A stretch of DNA of 64,000 nt from Actinomycetota bacterium (GTDB lineage Bacteria; Actinomycetota; Thermoleophilia; Miltoncostaeales; Miltoncostaeaceae): contig JACJWX010000004.1 of assembly GCA_020636905.1 (NCBI GenBank), positions 1-64,000 on the forward strand, written 5' to 3'. The translations under genes were made by a program, and so were the position numbers. Shown piece after piece: positions 25,764-33,645 of this stretch. The stretch's first letter is position 1, and each line of letters starts with the position of its first letter. A model generated the notes under the pieces. That model saw nothing but the letters and a program-made list of their open reading frames with translations, was not told the DNA's origin and did not search any database.

Positions 25764-26787
25764 CGGTCCAGCGCAGGTGGCCGTCCAGACGTCCGGCGTC
25801 GGTGAGCTCGCGGATCCTGGCGAGCCGGGTGAAGCGCGGGCCGCGCAGCGCGTCCTCGGTGAGGCCGTGGGTGCCGAACCACTCGAGCAGTTCGCGGACA
25901 CCGTCGGCGACGGTCCACTGCGGAACGGCGTCGGGAAGCAGCCTGGCCAGGAGTGAGCCGTCGACCCGGTAGTTGCGCAGGTCGGGTCCGGCCCCCTCCG
26001 CGAAGGTCAGCTCGCTGCCCGGCACCGCCCGGTGGACGATCTCCGCGACGTCGCGGATGCGGTAGTTCTCGTCCGAGCTGCTCACGTTCATCGAGACGTT
26101 GTGGATCAGCTCGCGGGGCGCCGCCAGGATCGTCTGCGCCACCCGGCAGACGTCGCGAACATGAATGAGCGGCCGCCAGGGCGTACCGTCGCTGAGCAGG
26201 TGGACCTTCCCGGTGGCGAACGCGCTGCCGGTCAGGTTGTTGACCACCACGTCCCCCCGCAGCCGGGGCGACGCGCCGTACACGGTCGCGTTGCGCATGA
26301 ACGTGGGGCTGAACGTGTCGGAGGCCAGCGGCCGGATGTCGCGCTCGGCAAGGATCTTGCTCTCGCCGTACGCCGTGACCGGAAGGAAGTGTGCGGACTC
26401 ATCGAGCATGCCGCCGGCTTCGGAGGCGCCGTAGAGGCTGCACGAACTGGCGAACACGAACCGGTGGACGCCGGCCTCCCGCGCCTGCTCGGCGAGGTGC
26501 ACCGACGCGCGGTGATTGATCTCGTAGGTCACATCGGTGTTCAGCTCGCCGATCGGGTCATTCGATATCGCGGCAAGATGGACGACGGCCTGTATCCCAG
26601 CCAGGTCTTGGGCGGTCACGTCCCGGACGTCGCTGCCGACGGTGGGGATCCGGGCGGGCGCGGGGCCCAGATCGCACCCCCGGTACAGGCCGCTGTCGAG
26701 GCCCACGACGTCGTGGCCCGCGTCCTGAAGCACCTGGACCATGACGGCGCCGATGTACCCCTCGTGGCCGGTCACCAGTACCCGCAT
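25753..26787 (-). CDS. NAD-dependent epimerase/dehydratase (extended SDR)
   Basis: A 344-residue extended short-chain dehydrogenase. The cofactor motif is VTGHEGYIGAVMV (residues 5-17). The adenine-site Asp is in VGLDSGLYRG. The catalytic triad is in VFASSCSLYG and AYGESK. Such enzymes epimerise, dehydrate or reduce nucleotide sugars; with RfbF in the locus this one may act on CDP-glucose derivatives. The start at 26787 overlaps the preceding stop by one base (TGATG), and its stop lies inside the start of the DUF4910 gene. Confidence 0.88.
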   Translation of the reverse strand: MRVLVTGHEGYIGAVMVQVLQDAGHDVVGLDSGLYRGCDLGPAPARIPTVGSDVRDVTAQDLAGIQAVVHLAAISNDPIGELNTDVTYEINHRASVHLAEQAREAGVHRFVFASSCSLYGASEAGGMLDESAHFLPVTAYGESKILAERDIRPLASDTFSPTFMRNATVYGASPRLRGDVVVNNLTGSAFATGKVHLLSDGTPWRPLIHVRDVCRVAQTILAAPRELIHNVSMNVSSSDENYRIRDVAEIVHRAVPGSELTFAEGAGPDLRNYRVDGSLLARLLPDAVPQWTVADGVRELLEWFGTHGLTEDALRGPRFTRLARIRELTDAGRLDGHLRWTDAG

Positions 26788-27983
26788 CAGCGCTCGCCTC
26801 CCGGTGTGTTCGACGCCGCGCGGGGCGTCGCGGTCCATTCCCCCTTGCCGCGGCCCATGCCGCGGTACACGCCCAGCTTCCAGCCCACGAACCCCGGCAC
26901 GCTGCCCGCCACGCGCAGCAGGCCGCCGACGCCGCGAAGCGCGCCGATGCCGATCGCCAGGTAGGCGAACAGGAACGTCCCCGCCAGGAGGAACGGCGCC
27001 AGCACCGAGCGACGTCCGGTGACGAGTCGGGCCAGCCCCGCCAGCACCGTCAGTCCGCCCCAGGCTGCCGCCGTGGGCGCCAGGGGCGGCGCGGCACCGT
27101 CGATCAGGCTGACGAGCCCGCGCCAGTCGCGTCGGGCGGCGAGGCGCGCGAACACTCGCGGAACGCCCGCCCCGGCGGCCAGCGACCCGCCCTCCCAGCG
27201 TTCGCGCTGGGCGGTGAGCGCCGCTCGGTCCGGTGGGGCGTCGGAGTTCACCGTCGCGTCCGACACGAACCCCACAGGAGTCCCGGCGAGCAGCAGTTCA
27301 CGCGAGAGCACCAGGTCTTCGGTGAGGTGATCGCCGAAGGCCAGGCGGTCGACGTGGTCGGCCCGAACGGCCATTCCCGTTCCGCTGAGCATGACCGGGA
27401 TTCCGAGGCGATCGAGCCCGGCGGGACGGAGCAGGTTCCGCAGGCCGACCCCGACCGCCACACCGTCGGCGGCCGCGTCGCCGTCACCGTCACCCACCAG
27501 GTTCGCCGACTGCACGATGGGCGCCCGGCGAAGGCCGGCCACCATCGCCGTGGCGTATCCCGGGCTGCACCGGCAGTCGGCGTCGATGATCGCCACGCCC
27601 ACCGCGTCGGTCGGCGTCGCCCGGTACCAGGCGAGGCCGTCGCGAAGGGCCGCCGGCTTGCCCCGGGTGCCCGTGTCACGACTCAGCACCTCGGCGCCGA
27701 GACCCGCCGCGGCGGCGGCGGTGTCGTCGGAGCAGTGGTCGGCGATGACGATCACCCGGCCGAGGCCGGGAGTCTCGCCCGGCCGTCCCAGGGATGCCAG
27801 CAGGGCCGGCAGGTTCGCCGCCTCGTTGTGGGCCGGCACGACGACGTCGAGCCGGTCCTCGCCCGCGGCGACGGTGCCCGGCCGTCGCCGTCCCAGCACC
27901 GCGGCACCGACCGTGACCGCGACGAGCCAGACGCCCCACCATGCAAGGAACGGCGCCGCGAGGGCCCACGCGAGCCGCCTCAC
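26787..27983 (-). CDS. glycosyltransferase family 2, membrane-anchored
   Basis: A 398-residue GT-A fold enzyme. An N-terminal membrane helix (LAWALAAPFLAWWGVWLVAV) precedes the catalytic domain, which has VVVPAHNEAANLP, IIDADCRCSPG (DxD-type metal site) and FGDHLTEDLVLSRELLLAG. The late RERWEGGSLAAG corresponds to the Q/RxxRW region of processive GT2 enzymes. Two or three C-terminal membrane helices follow. It would add a sugar to a lipid-linked acceptor on the inner leaflet. The GTG start at 27983 shares GTGA with the upstream GT4 stop. Confidence 0.88.
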   Translation of the reverse strand: MRRLAWALAAPFLAWWGVWLVAVTVGAAVLGRRRPGTVAAGEDRLDVVVPAHNEAANLPALLASLGRPGETPGLGRVIVIADHCSDDTAAAAAGLGAEVLSRDTGTRGKPAALRDGLAWYRATPTDAVGVAIIDADCRCSPGYATAMVAGLRRAPIVQSANLVGDGDGDAAADGVAVGVGLRNLLRPAGLDRLGIPVMLSGTGMAVRADHVDRLAFGDHLTEDLVLSRELLLAGTPVGFVSDATVNSDAPPDRAALTAQRERWEGGSLAAGAGVPRVFARLAARRDWRGLVSLIDGAAPPLAPTAAAWGGLTVLAGLARLVTGRRSVLAPFLLAGTFLFAYLAIGIGALRGVGGLLRVAGSVPGFVGWKLGVYRGMGRGKGEWTATPRAASNTPGGER

Positions 27984-29203
27984 GCGCCCGCTCCGGTGAT
28001 GGCCGCGAAGTGTTCGGCGAGCCCCTGCGCGGACCTGGCCGCGTCGAACTCGCGGACCACGATCTCGCGACCACGAGTGCCCATGCGACGGCGCAGGTCG
28101 GAATCGGTGAGCCGGGCGAGCGCGTCGGTGAGGTACTCCGCGCGCCCGGGACGCACCAGGATCCCGGCCGCCTCGTCCTCCACCAGCTCGCCGATGCCGG
28201 CGATCCGGGTGGTGACCACGGGGATCTCCATGGCCATGGCCTCCATGAGCACCACCGGCACGCCCTCAGCGAAGCTCGGGAGGCAGAACACGTCGGCCGC
28301 CGCATAGTGGTCGCGGATGGTGTCCTGGCCGACGGCGCCCACCAGATGGACCGCGTCGCCCAGGCCCAGCTCGCGCACGTGCCGATCGAGGGGGTCGCGG
28401 TCCGGTCCGTCGCCCACGAGCGTGAGCTCCGCGTCGATCCCGCGCTCGCGGATCTGCGCGATGGCGTCGACCAGCAGCGACTGTCCCTTGTCCGGCACCA
28501 GTCGTCCCACGCACAGGACCCGGAACACGTCGTCGTGATGGACGCGCGGCTGCGGCACGTAGACGTCCGGGTGCACGCCGCAGTGCACCACGTGCAGCTT
28601 GTCCCAGTGCTCCCGGCCGACCAGTTTCATCAGCTGGCTCCGGCAGAAGTCGCTGATGCAGGCAACGAAGCCGGCGTCACGGGTCTTCTCGGCGAGGCGG
28701 TGTCCGGGCACGTCGAAGAACTCGGTGGGGCCGTGCATCGTGAAGCTCCACGACCAGCCTTCGCCGCCCAGCCGCGAGGTGAGTTCGGCGACATCCGCGC
28801 CCACGTTGGCGAAGTGCGCATGGATGTGTTGCACGCCGCGACGCCGGCACTCGTCCCACAACAGCACGGCTTCAGCCACATAGAAGCTCTGCCACAACGC
28901 CGCGCGGGGTCCGATCGCCGCACCCCGCCGCACCGCCCCGCCGGTGATCTGCGCCATCCGCGACGGGTGTTCGGCCCACGCACGCTGCATGGCGGCGGCC
29001 AGCACCCGACCCGGCGGCGGCACGAGCACGTGGGTGCGCTCGGCCTCTTCGCGGTCCTCCGGGGCGATGAGGTCCTGGGGTGGCGCCTGCCGCACGCTGA
29101 AGGTGTGCACGTCGAGACCGAGGGCTCGAAGTGCCCGCACCTCGCGCAGAATGAAGCTGTGCGAGAGCGCCGGGTACCGGCTGGTGATGTATGCGACGCT
29201 CAT
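27980..29203 (-). CDS. glycosyltransferase family 4
   Basis: A 407-residue GT-B enzyme of the exopolysaccharide GT4 group. The N-terminal domain starts ITSRYPALSHSFILREVRAL, common in AmsK/WcaL-like colanic acid transferases, and has the HIHAHFANVGADVAEL acceptor region. The C-terminal domain has VLCVGRLVPDKGQ, the E-x7-E motif around SFAEGVPVVLMEAMAMEIPVV, and a closing helix. It would transfer a sugar from a nucleotide donor to the growing repeat unit. It is the first gene of the minus-strand run 24444-29203 and divergent from the chain-length protein at 29324. Confidence 0.9.
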   Translation of the reverse strand: MSVAYITSRYPALSHSFILREVRALRALGLDVHTFSVRQAPPQDLIAPEDREEAERTHVLVPPPGRVLAAAMQRAWAEHPSRMAQITGGAVRRGAAIGPRAALWQSFYVAEAVLLWDECRRRGVQHIHAHFANVGADVAELTSRLGGEGWSWSFTMHGPTEFFDVPGHRLAEKTRDAGFVACISDFCRSQLMKLVGREHWDKLHVVHCGVHPDVYVPQPRVHHDDVFRVLCVGRLVPDKGQSLLVDAIAQIRERGIDAELTLVGDGPDRDPLDRHVRELGLGDAVHLVGAVGQDTIRDHYAAADVFCLPSFAEGVPVVLMEAMAMEIPVVTTRIAGIGELVEDEAAGILVRPGRAEYLTDALARLTDSDLRRRMGTRGREIVVREFDAARSAQGLAEHFAAITGAGA

Positions 29204-29323
29204 GCTGGTCGATATCCTGCCGAAGCTCTGCTGCAGATGTTCATGCCCCTTCCATCGGCCGGTCGCCTGCAGACCCGAGCGGATTCGGGGACTCCCACCA
29301 CGACCAGCGGCGAACGATTTGCC

Positions 29324-30196
29324 ATGAAATCAGACGACGCCACCACAGCGACCATTCCGTTTCTGACCGGTGTGACCGGGGCGATGCGGGCCCGGCCCCA
29401 CCTCGTGGTGCTTCCCATTGTGGTGTTCGCCGTCGCCGCGTTCCTCGCGGGTCTGCTCCGGGGTCCGGTCTACACCGCGACCGCCCGGGTCACCGTGGCC
29501 GACGTCGCCACGGCGAGCGGGACGACGCCCGGGTTCCAGGACGGCGTCGAGAACGTCGCGAACGCCGTGTCTCAGATGATCACCGCCGGCCCCGTCGTCG
29601 ACGCCGCGGCCGAGGTGCTCGGCGAGGCTCCGCCCGCGGTCGCCGGCCGGCTGAGCGCCGCCCCGGTCCCGGCGACGCCCTTCGTGGAGGTCTCGGGGAC
29701 CGGAGAGGACACGACTCATGCCGTCGAAACGGCGAACGCCGGCGCCCAGGGGCTCATCGACTACATGACCGCCCTCGCGGAGCGGAATCCCACCGCCTCG
29801 GCGCTCGAGGACCAGTACCGGACCGCGTCCAGGGACCTCGCGTCCGCCGAGACCCGGCTCCGCGCCGCTCAGGCGGCCTTCGCGTCGCGTCCCGACCCGG
29901 CCACCCGGCGCCGACTGGTGAACGCCACCGCCGATCGCGACTCGGCCCGGCTCAGGGCCGATGCCGTCGGCTCGGTGTACCAGGCATCGCTCCGGGACGG
30001 CGCGACGGTGGCGACTCCCAGCATCGTCACCCGGGCCTCCGCCGCGTCGTCGGACCGCCTCAAGACCGCCGCCACCTTTCTCATTGTGGCGTTGATCGCA
30101 GGAGCAATGCTCGGCGTTGCACTCGCCGTGCTCGCCGCGGGTGACCGTGCGCGACGCACGTCGATCGACGAGGGACCGTCCCCCTCCGCACCATGA
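29324..30196 (+). CDS. Wzz/YveK-like polysaccharide chain-length determinant protein
   Basis: A 290-residue protein with two terminal membrane helices (HLVVLPIVVFAVAAFLAGLL near residue 30; TAATFLIVALIAGAMLGVALAVL near 250). Between them is an outside domain with a coiled-coil stretch (SALEDQYRTASRDLASAETRLRAAQAAF). That is the Wzz/YveK layout that controls polymer length. There is no kinase domain or tyrosine cluster. I start at the ATG at 29324; upstream in-frame codons extend into the divergent GT4 gene. It resembles the protein at 32740 in layout and shares the GFxxGVExxA region. Its stop overlaps the next start. Confidence 0.82.
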   Translation: MKSDDATTATIPFLTGVTGAMRARPHLVVLPIVVFAVAAFLAGLLRGPVYTATARVTVADVATASGTTPGFQDGVENVANAVSQMITAGPVVDAAAEVLGEAPPAVAGRLSAAPVPATPFVEVSGTGEDTTHAVETANAGAQGLIDYMTALAERNPTASALEDQYRTASRDLASAETRLRAAQAAFASRPDPATRRRLVNATADRDSARLRADAVGSVYQASLRDGATVATPSIVTRASAASSDRLKTAATFLIVALIAGAMLGVALAVLAAGDRARRTSIDEGPSPSAP

Positions 30197-31095
30197 CCGG
30201 CCCCCGCACCACGGTCATCGTTCCGTGTTGGAACGACGGCCGGTTCGTGCGGGACGCCGTCGCGTCGGTGCGCCGGCAGGACCGGCCGGTGCGCGTGGTG
30301 GTGGTCGACGACGGATCCACCGACCCCGAGACGCAGGCCGCGCTGGCCGATCTGGAGCGGGACTCGGTCCGGGTCATCCGGCAGCGGAATCGCGGAGTGT
30401 CCGGCGCGCGCACCGTCGCCCTGAACGCGGCCGACACCGAATTCGTCCTCGCGCTCGACGCCGACGACGTGCTCGTCGACGGCGTCCTTGGCGCGATGAT
30501 CGACGCCCTCGACGCCAATCCCCAGGCGGCCGCGGCGTGGGGCGACCAGTCGGCGTTCGGCGCGGATGACTACGTGAACCCCGCGTGGCCGACGCTCGAC
30601 CCGTGGCTCATCACGTACATGAACCGCATCTCGGTGACCGCCCTCTACCGCCGGGAGGCCCTCGAGGAGGTCGGCGGCTGGACCCTCGAGGACGGCTACG
30701 AGGACTGGGACGTCTGGCTCGCGCTCGCCGAGAAGGGGTGGTCGGGCGCTCACATCGGACGCCCGCACCTTCGCTACCGCCAGCACGACGGCTCCGACGC
30801 CGCGGCACGGGGACTCGCCCGGGACCGGGAACGCCACGACGACGTGACGCGGTTGCTGCGCGACCGCCACCCGAACCTGTTCACCGCTCGACGCTGGACC
30901 CGCGGAGAATCCATCGCCCCGCGGGCGATCCGGTGGGCGTTCTCGGCGATCGACGCCATCCCGCGTATCGGCGACGCCCGCCGGCACCGGCTGCACGACC
31001 TGGCGCTCCGCGCGCTCATGCCATCCATGCGACCGCTCGTCGACGGGCGTCGGCAGGCGGGCCCGCTCGGCAACGTGCTGCGACGCCTCCGGTAG
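30193..31095 (+). CDS. glycosyltransferase family 2
   Basis: A 300-residue GT-A enzyme. VIVPCWNDGRFVRDAVASV opens the nucleotide-binding fold, VVVDDGSTDPETQ is the first Asp motif and LALDADDVLVDG carries the DxD metal site. EDGYEDWDVWLALAEKGW is the acceptor/base motif (ED) typical of this branch. There are no membrane helices, so it is cytosolic or peripheral. Its ATG overlaps the chain-length gene's stop (ATGA at 30193-30196), showing translational coupling. Confidence 0.9.
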   Translation: MTGPRTTVIVPCWNDGRFVRDAVASVRRQDRPVRVVVVDDGSTDPETQAALADLERDSVRVIRQRNRGVSGARTVALNAADTEFVLALDADDVLVDGVLGAMIDALDANPQAAAAWGDQSAFGADDYVNPAWPTLDPWLITYMNRISVTALYRREALEEVGGWTLEDGYEDWDVWLALAEKGWSGAHIGRPHLRYRQHDGSDAAARGLARDRERHDDVTRLLRDRHPNLFTARRWTRGESIAPRAIRWAFSAIDAIPRIGDARRHRLHDLALRALMPSMRPLVDGRRQAGPLGNVLRRLR

Positions 31096-31130
31096 ACCCT
31101 GCGGGGTTTACGCGGAGTGAGAAGCGCGGC

Positions 31131-31136
31131 TAGGGT
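31131..31136 (+). promoter_or_regulatory. -10 element (TAGGGT), leaderless-type
   Basis: TAGGGT ends six bases before the GTG at 31143. It argues for that codon as a leaderless start, although a GGAGG-preceded GTG lies at 31158. Confidence 0.45.
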
Positions 31137-31142
31137 TCCGGC

Positions 31143-32600
31143 GTGCCCGGAGGTTTTGTGAAGTTCGCCGCGCCGATTCTCGGCGTCGTTCTGACGGCCG
31201 CCGCTCAGCCGGCGGATGCAGCCCGGTGCCGCGCCACGTCACGCGCGCCGGCCGGGACGGCCCTGATCCGCCCGGTCGCCACTCCCTCCTCCCCGCTGCT
31301 CGTGCGCCTCGCGGCGCGGCGCCCGGTCTGCGGCCAGCTGGTGGTGCTCCCGAGGAGCGGGGTCCGGGTGCTGGCCGTCCCCGGCGCCGCGCTTCGGGTG
31401 ATCAGGGCCGGTCGCCGCGCCGTGACGGTCCGCCCGGGCGCCCGAGTCACCCACATCGTGGCGATCGCCCGCAGCAATCGGATCATCGTGCGATGGGCCG
31501 GCCGCCGCGTCGTCGTCTCCGCCCGGGTCGTCCCGGAGCGGCGGGTGGTGCTCCGACGCGGCGTCTCGAGCCTGCGTCGCACGGCCGCGACGACGACCGG
31601 TCCCGGGGGCGGCGCACCCGGGACCACGGGTTCGTCGCCTGCCGGCGGTGGCGCGTCATCCGGATCGGGCGGCGCGACGACGTCCCCGGGAGCGGGTTCG
31701 GCGCCCGGGCAATCATCGTCGAGCACCGTCGCGATGCCGGCGCGCATGTTCGCCGCCACGAGCGTCTGGTACCAGCGCGCCGACATCCGCCCGCTCTCGC
31801 CCGACGGGCAGGCGGCCGCGGCCGACCTTCGCGACCAGGCTGCCCGCACCGGGACGTGGATCAACATCGACGAGTGGAGCGTCCCGATCTACGTGGTCGG
31901 CCCCGACACCCCGCTCGTGACCGTTCACGATCCCGATGACGGCGAGATGAACGGCACGAATCCGTGGAACTGGGGCCGGGTTCCGCTTCCCGCCGCCGCA
32001 CGGGCAGCGGGTCCCCACCCCGGTGACAACCATCTCGTGGTCTGGCAGCCGTCGAGCGACACCATGTGGGAGTTCTGGAACTTCGCGAGGGTCAACGGCG
32101 TCCCCCAGTCCCCACACGGCGCGCGCATCAGTGCGGTCTCGACCCGCGACGGGAGCATCCCCAGCCCCTGGGGGGCGTCTGCCAGCGGCATCGCGATTGC
32201 CGCCGGGCTGATCACCGCGGCGGACGTCTCGCGGGGAAGCATCGACCACGCGCTCGCGATCGGGATCCCTGAGATCCGGCCGGGCCTGGCCCAGGCGCCC
32301 GCGACCCGTACCGACGGGTACGTCGACCGTGCCACCGCACCGGTCATGGGCATGCACTTCCGCCTCGATCCCCGGCTCGACATCGACGCGCTCGATCTCC
32401 CGCCGTTGGTGTCGATGATCGCCCACGCCGCCCAGCGGCACGGCATGGTCGTGCGCGACACCGCCGGGTCGGTGAGCTTCTACGCCCAGGACCCGATCAG
32501 TATCGGGAGTGACCCCTTCACGCCCCTGCTCGCAGGCATGGAGCGCGGTGAGGCCATGCGCCGCTTTCCCTGGGGTCACCTGGAGCTGGTTGCGCCGTAG
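31143..32600 (+). CDS. exported protein with Arg-rich N-terminal module and a conserved C-terminal domain shared with 37433-38416
   Basis: A 485-residue protein. A signal peptide (VKFAAPILGVVLTAAAQPADA) leads to an arginine/valine-rich beta module to about residue 150. A Gly/Ser/Pro-rich linker (about 155-195) follows, then a domain of about 290 residues. That domain shares HLVVWQPSSDTMWEFW, HGARI, the SI.HALA(I/L) stretch, PATRTDG, FRLDP and LRDTAG-type motifs with the lipoprotein at 37433. Actinobacterial exported proteins with similar blocks exist, but I know no function. Conserved His and Trp suggest carbohydrate handling. Two starts compete: GTG 31143 (leaderless) and GTG 31158 (GGAGG upstream). 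Confidence 0.75.
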   Translation: MPGGFVKFAAPILGVVLTAAAQPADAARCRATSRAPAGTALIRPVATPSSPLLVRLAARRPVCGQLVVLPRSGVRVLAVPGAALRVIRAGRRAVTVRPGARVTHIVAIARSNRIIVRWAGRRVVVSARVVPERRVVLRRGVSSLRRTAATTTGPGGGAPGTTGSSPAGGGASSGSGGATTSPGAGSAPGQSSSSTVAMPARMFAATSVWYQRADIRPLSPDGQAAAADLRDQAARTGTWINIDEWSVPIYVVGPDTPLVTVHDPDDGEMNGTNPWNWGRVPLPAAARAAGPHPGDNHLVVWQPSSDTMWEFWNFARVNGVPQSPHGARISAVSTRDGSIPSPWGASASGIAIAAGLITAADVSRGSIDHALAIGIPEIRPGLAQAPATRTDGYVDRATAPVMGMHFRLDPRLDIDALDLPPLVSMIAHAAQRHGMVVRDTAGSVSFYAQDPISIGSDPFTPLLAGMERGEAMRRFPWGHLELVAP

Positions 32601-32637
32601 GGATCGCGGTCGGCGCACCGTCGAGCCCGATGGTCGC

Positions 32638-32643
32638 TAGCAT
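32638..32643 (+). promoter_or_regulatory. -10 element (TAGCAT), leaderless-type
   Basis: TAGCAT ends seven bases before the GTG at 32651, placing the transcription start at a short open frame in front of the second chain-length gene. Confidence 0.4.
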
Positions 32644-32650
32644 GCCGGGC

Positions 32651-32743
32651 GTGCCGGTCCAGCCGCTCCGACCCACCGCCCCCCGCGTGGCCCAGTTCGG
32701 GACCATGTCAGCGCCCTCAAGCCGGAGGGTGCGTCGCCGATGA
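32651..32743 (+). CDS. possible 30-residue leader peptide coupled to the chain-length gene
   Basis: A short frame begins at the GTG placed seven bases after a TAGCAT box (an in-frame ATG is at 32642). It encodes an Arg/Pro-rich peptide ending SSRRVRRR. Its TGA overlaps the ATG of the downstream gene (ATGA at 32740-32743). The arrangement suggests leaderless translation of a leader followed by re-initiation on the chain-length gene. It is too short to judge from composition, and a chance overlap is possible. Confidence 0.35.
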   Translation: MPVQPLRPTAPRVAQFGTMSAPSSRRVRRR

Positions 32744-33645
32744 GTGCCGACATGAACGCAACGACCGATGCCCCGCAGGAGGGAACCGACCTCCGCGACG
32801 TGCTCGCGGCGGAACCCGCCTCGGGATCCCGGTTCCGCGATGCCGTGCTGGACCATCCCCGCCGACTCGTCGTCCCGGTCGTCATCGGTCTCGTTCTGGG
32901 GCTGCTCGTCGGCCTGATCCGCTCGCCCGAGTACACCGCTGAGACGCGACTCGCGGTCGCGCGCGTCGACGTCCCGACCCAGGCCCTCCCGGGGTTCGCG
33001 ACCGGGGTGGAAAGCCTGGCGGTCACGTATTCACGGCTCGTGAACGCCGAGGACGTCATTCAGACGACGGCCAGCGCGGTGTCACGGAAGCCCGACGACC
33101 TGCGTTCGAGTATCACCGGCTCGCCCATTCCGAACAGCCCGCTCTTCCGGATCGAAGCCAGCGGCGGTAGCGCCGAGGACGCGGTCAAGACGGCGAACGC
33201 CGCGGCCGAATCGCTCAGGGGCTACGTGGCCTCGCTCAACACCGACATCAGCGACTCCGAGCGCATCTTCGGCATGTACAAGCTCGCCGCACGTGACCGG
33301 GTGACGGCCGAACGCCGTGTCCGCGCGCGGCAACTGCTCGTGCGGCAGGACAACAGCCCGGACAACGTTCGCGCCCTCGCGGCGGCGCGTGCCTCGCTCG
33401 CCGGAGCCCAGTTGAGGGAGACCGCGATCAAGGAGCTGTACCAGCAGAGCCTGGTCGGGATCGCTTCCGCGAACATCGTGCAGGTGGTCAACGCCGCGCA
33501 GTCGGCCGATTCGGACCGGGGTCGCGCCGTCCGGCGACTCGCACTGACCGGTCTTCTCATCGGACTGGCCATCGGCGTGCTGCTGGTGCTCTTCCTCCCC
33601 ACGCAGGAAGTCAGCACCTACCAGCCCAAGCATGCCCGAACCTGA
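32740..33645 (+). CDS. Wzz/YveK-like polysaccharide chain-length determinant protein
   Basis: A 301-residue protein with a cytosolic N-terminus, a membrane helix (LVVPVVIGLVLGLLVGLI) followed by RSPEYTAETRLAVARVD, and the first outside strand of YveK-like proteins. A helical outside domain with repeated Ala-rich segments and a C-terminal helix (LALTGLLIGLAIGVLLVLFLP) complete the layout. There is no kinase motif. It is a second chain-length protein in the locus, alongside 29324. It overlaps the polymerase gene by 14 bases, so length control and polymerisation are co-expressed. Confidence 0.83.
   Translation: MSADMNATTDAPQEGTDLRDVLAAEPASGSRFRDAVLDHPRRLVVPVVIGLVLGLLVGLIRSPEYTAETRLAVARVDVPTQALPGFATGVESLAVTYSRLVNAEDVIQTTASAVSRKPDDLRSSITGSPIPNSPLFRIEASGGSAEDAVKTANAAAESLRGYVASLNTDISDSERIFGMYKLAARDRVTAERRVRARQLLVRQDNSPDNVRALAAARASLAGAQLRETAIKELYQQSLVGIASANIVQVVNAAQSADSDRGRAVRRLALTGLLIGLAIGVLLVLFLPTQEVSTYQPKHART

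Noticed and set aside
27941..29323. 5' extension of the chain-length gene's frame back to 27941
   Set aside because: The extension lies antisense to the GT4 gene and has shadow composition. The membrane protein begins at the ATG at 29324.
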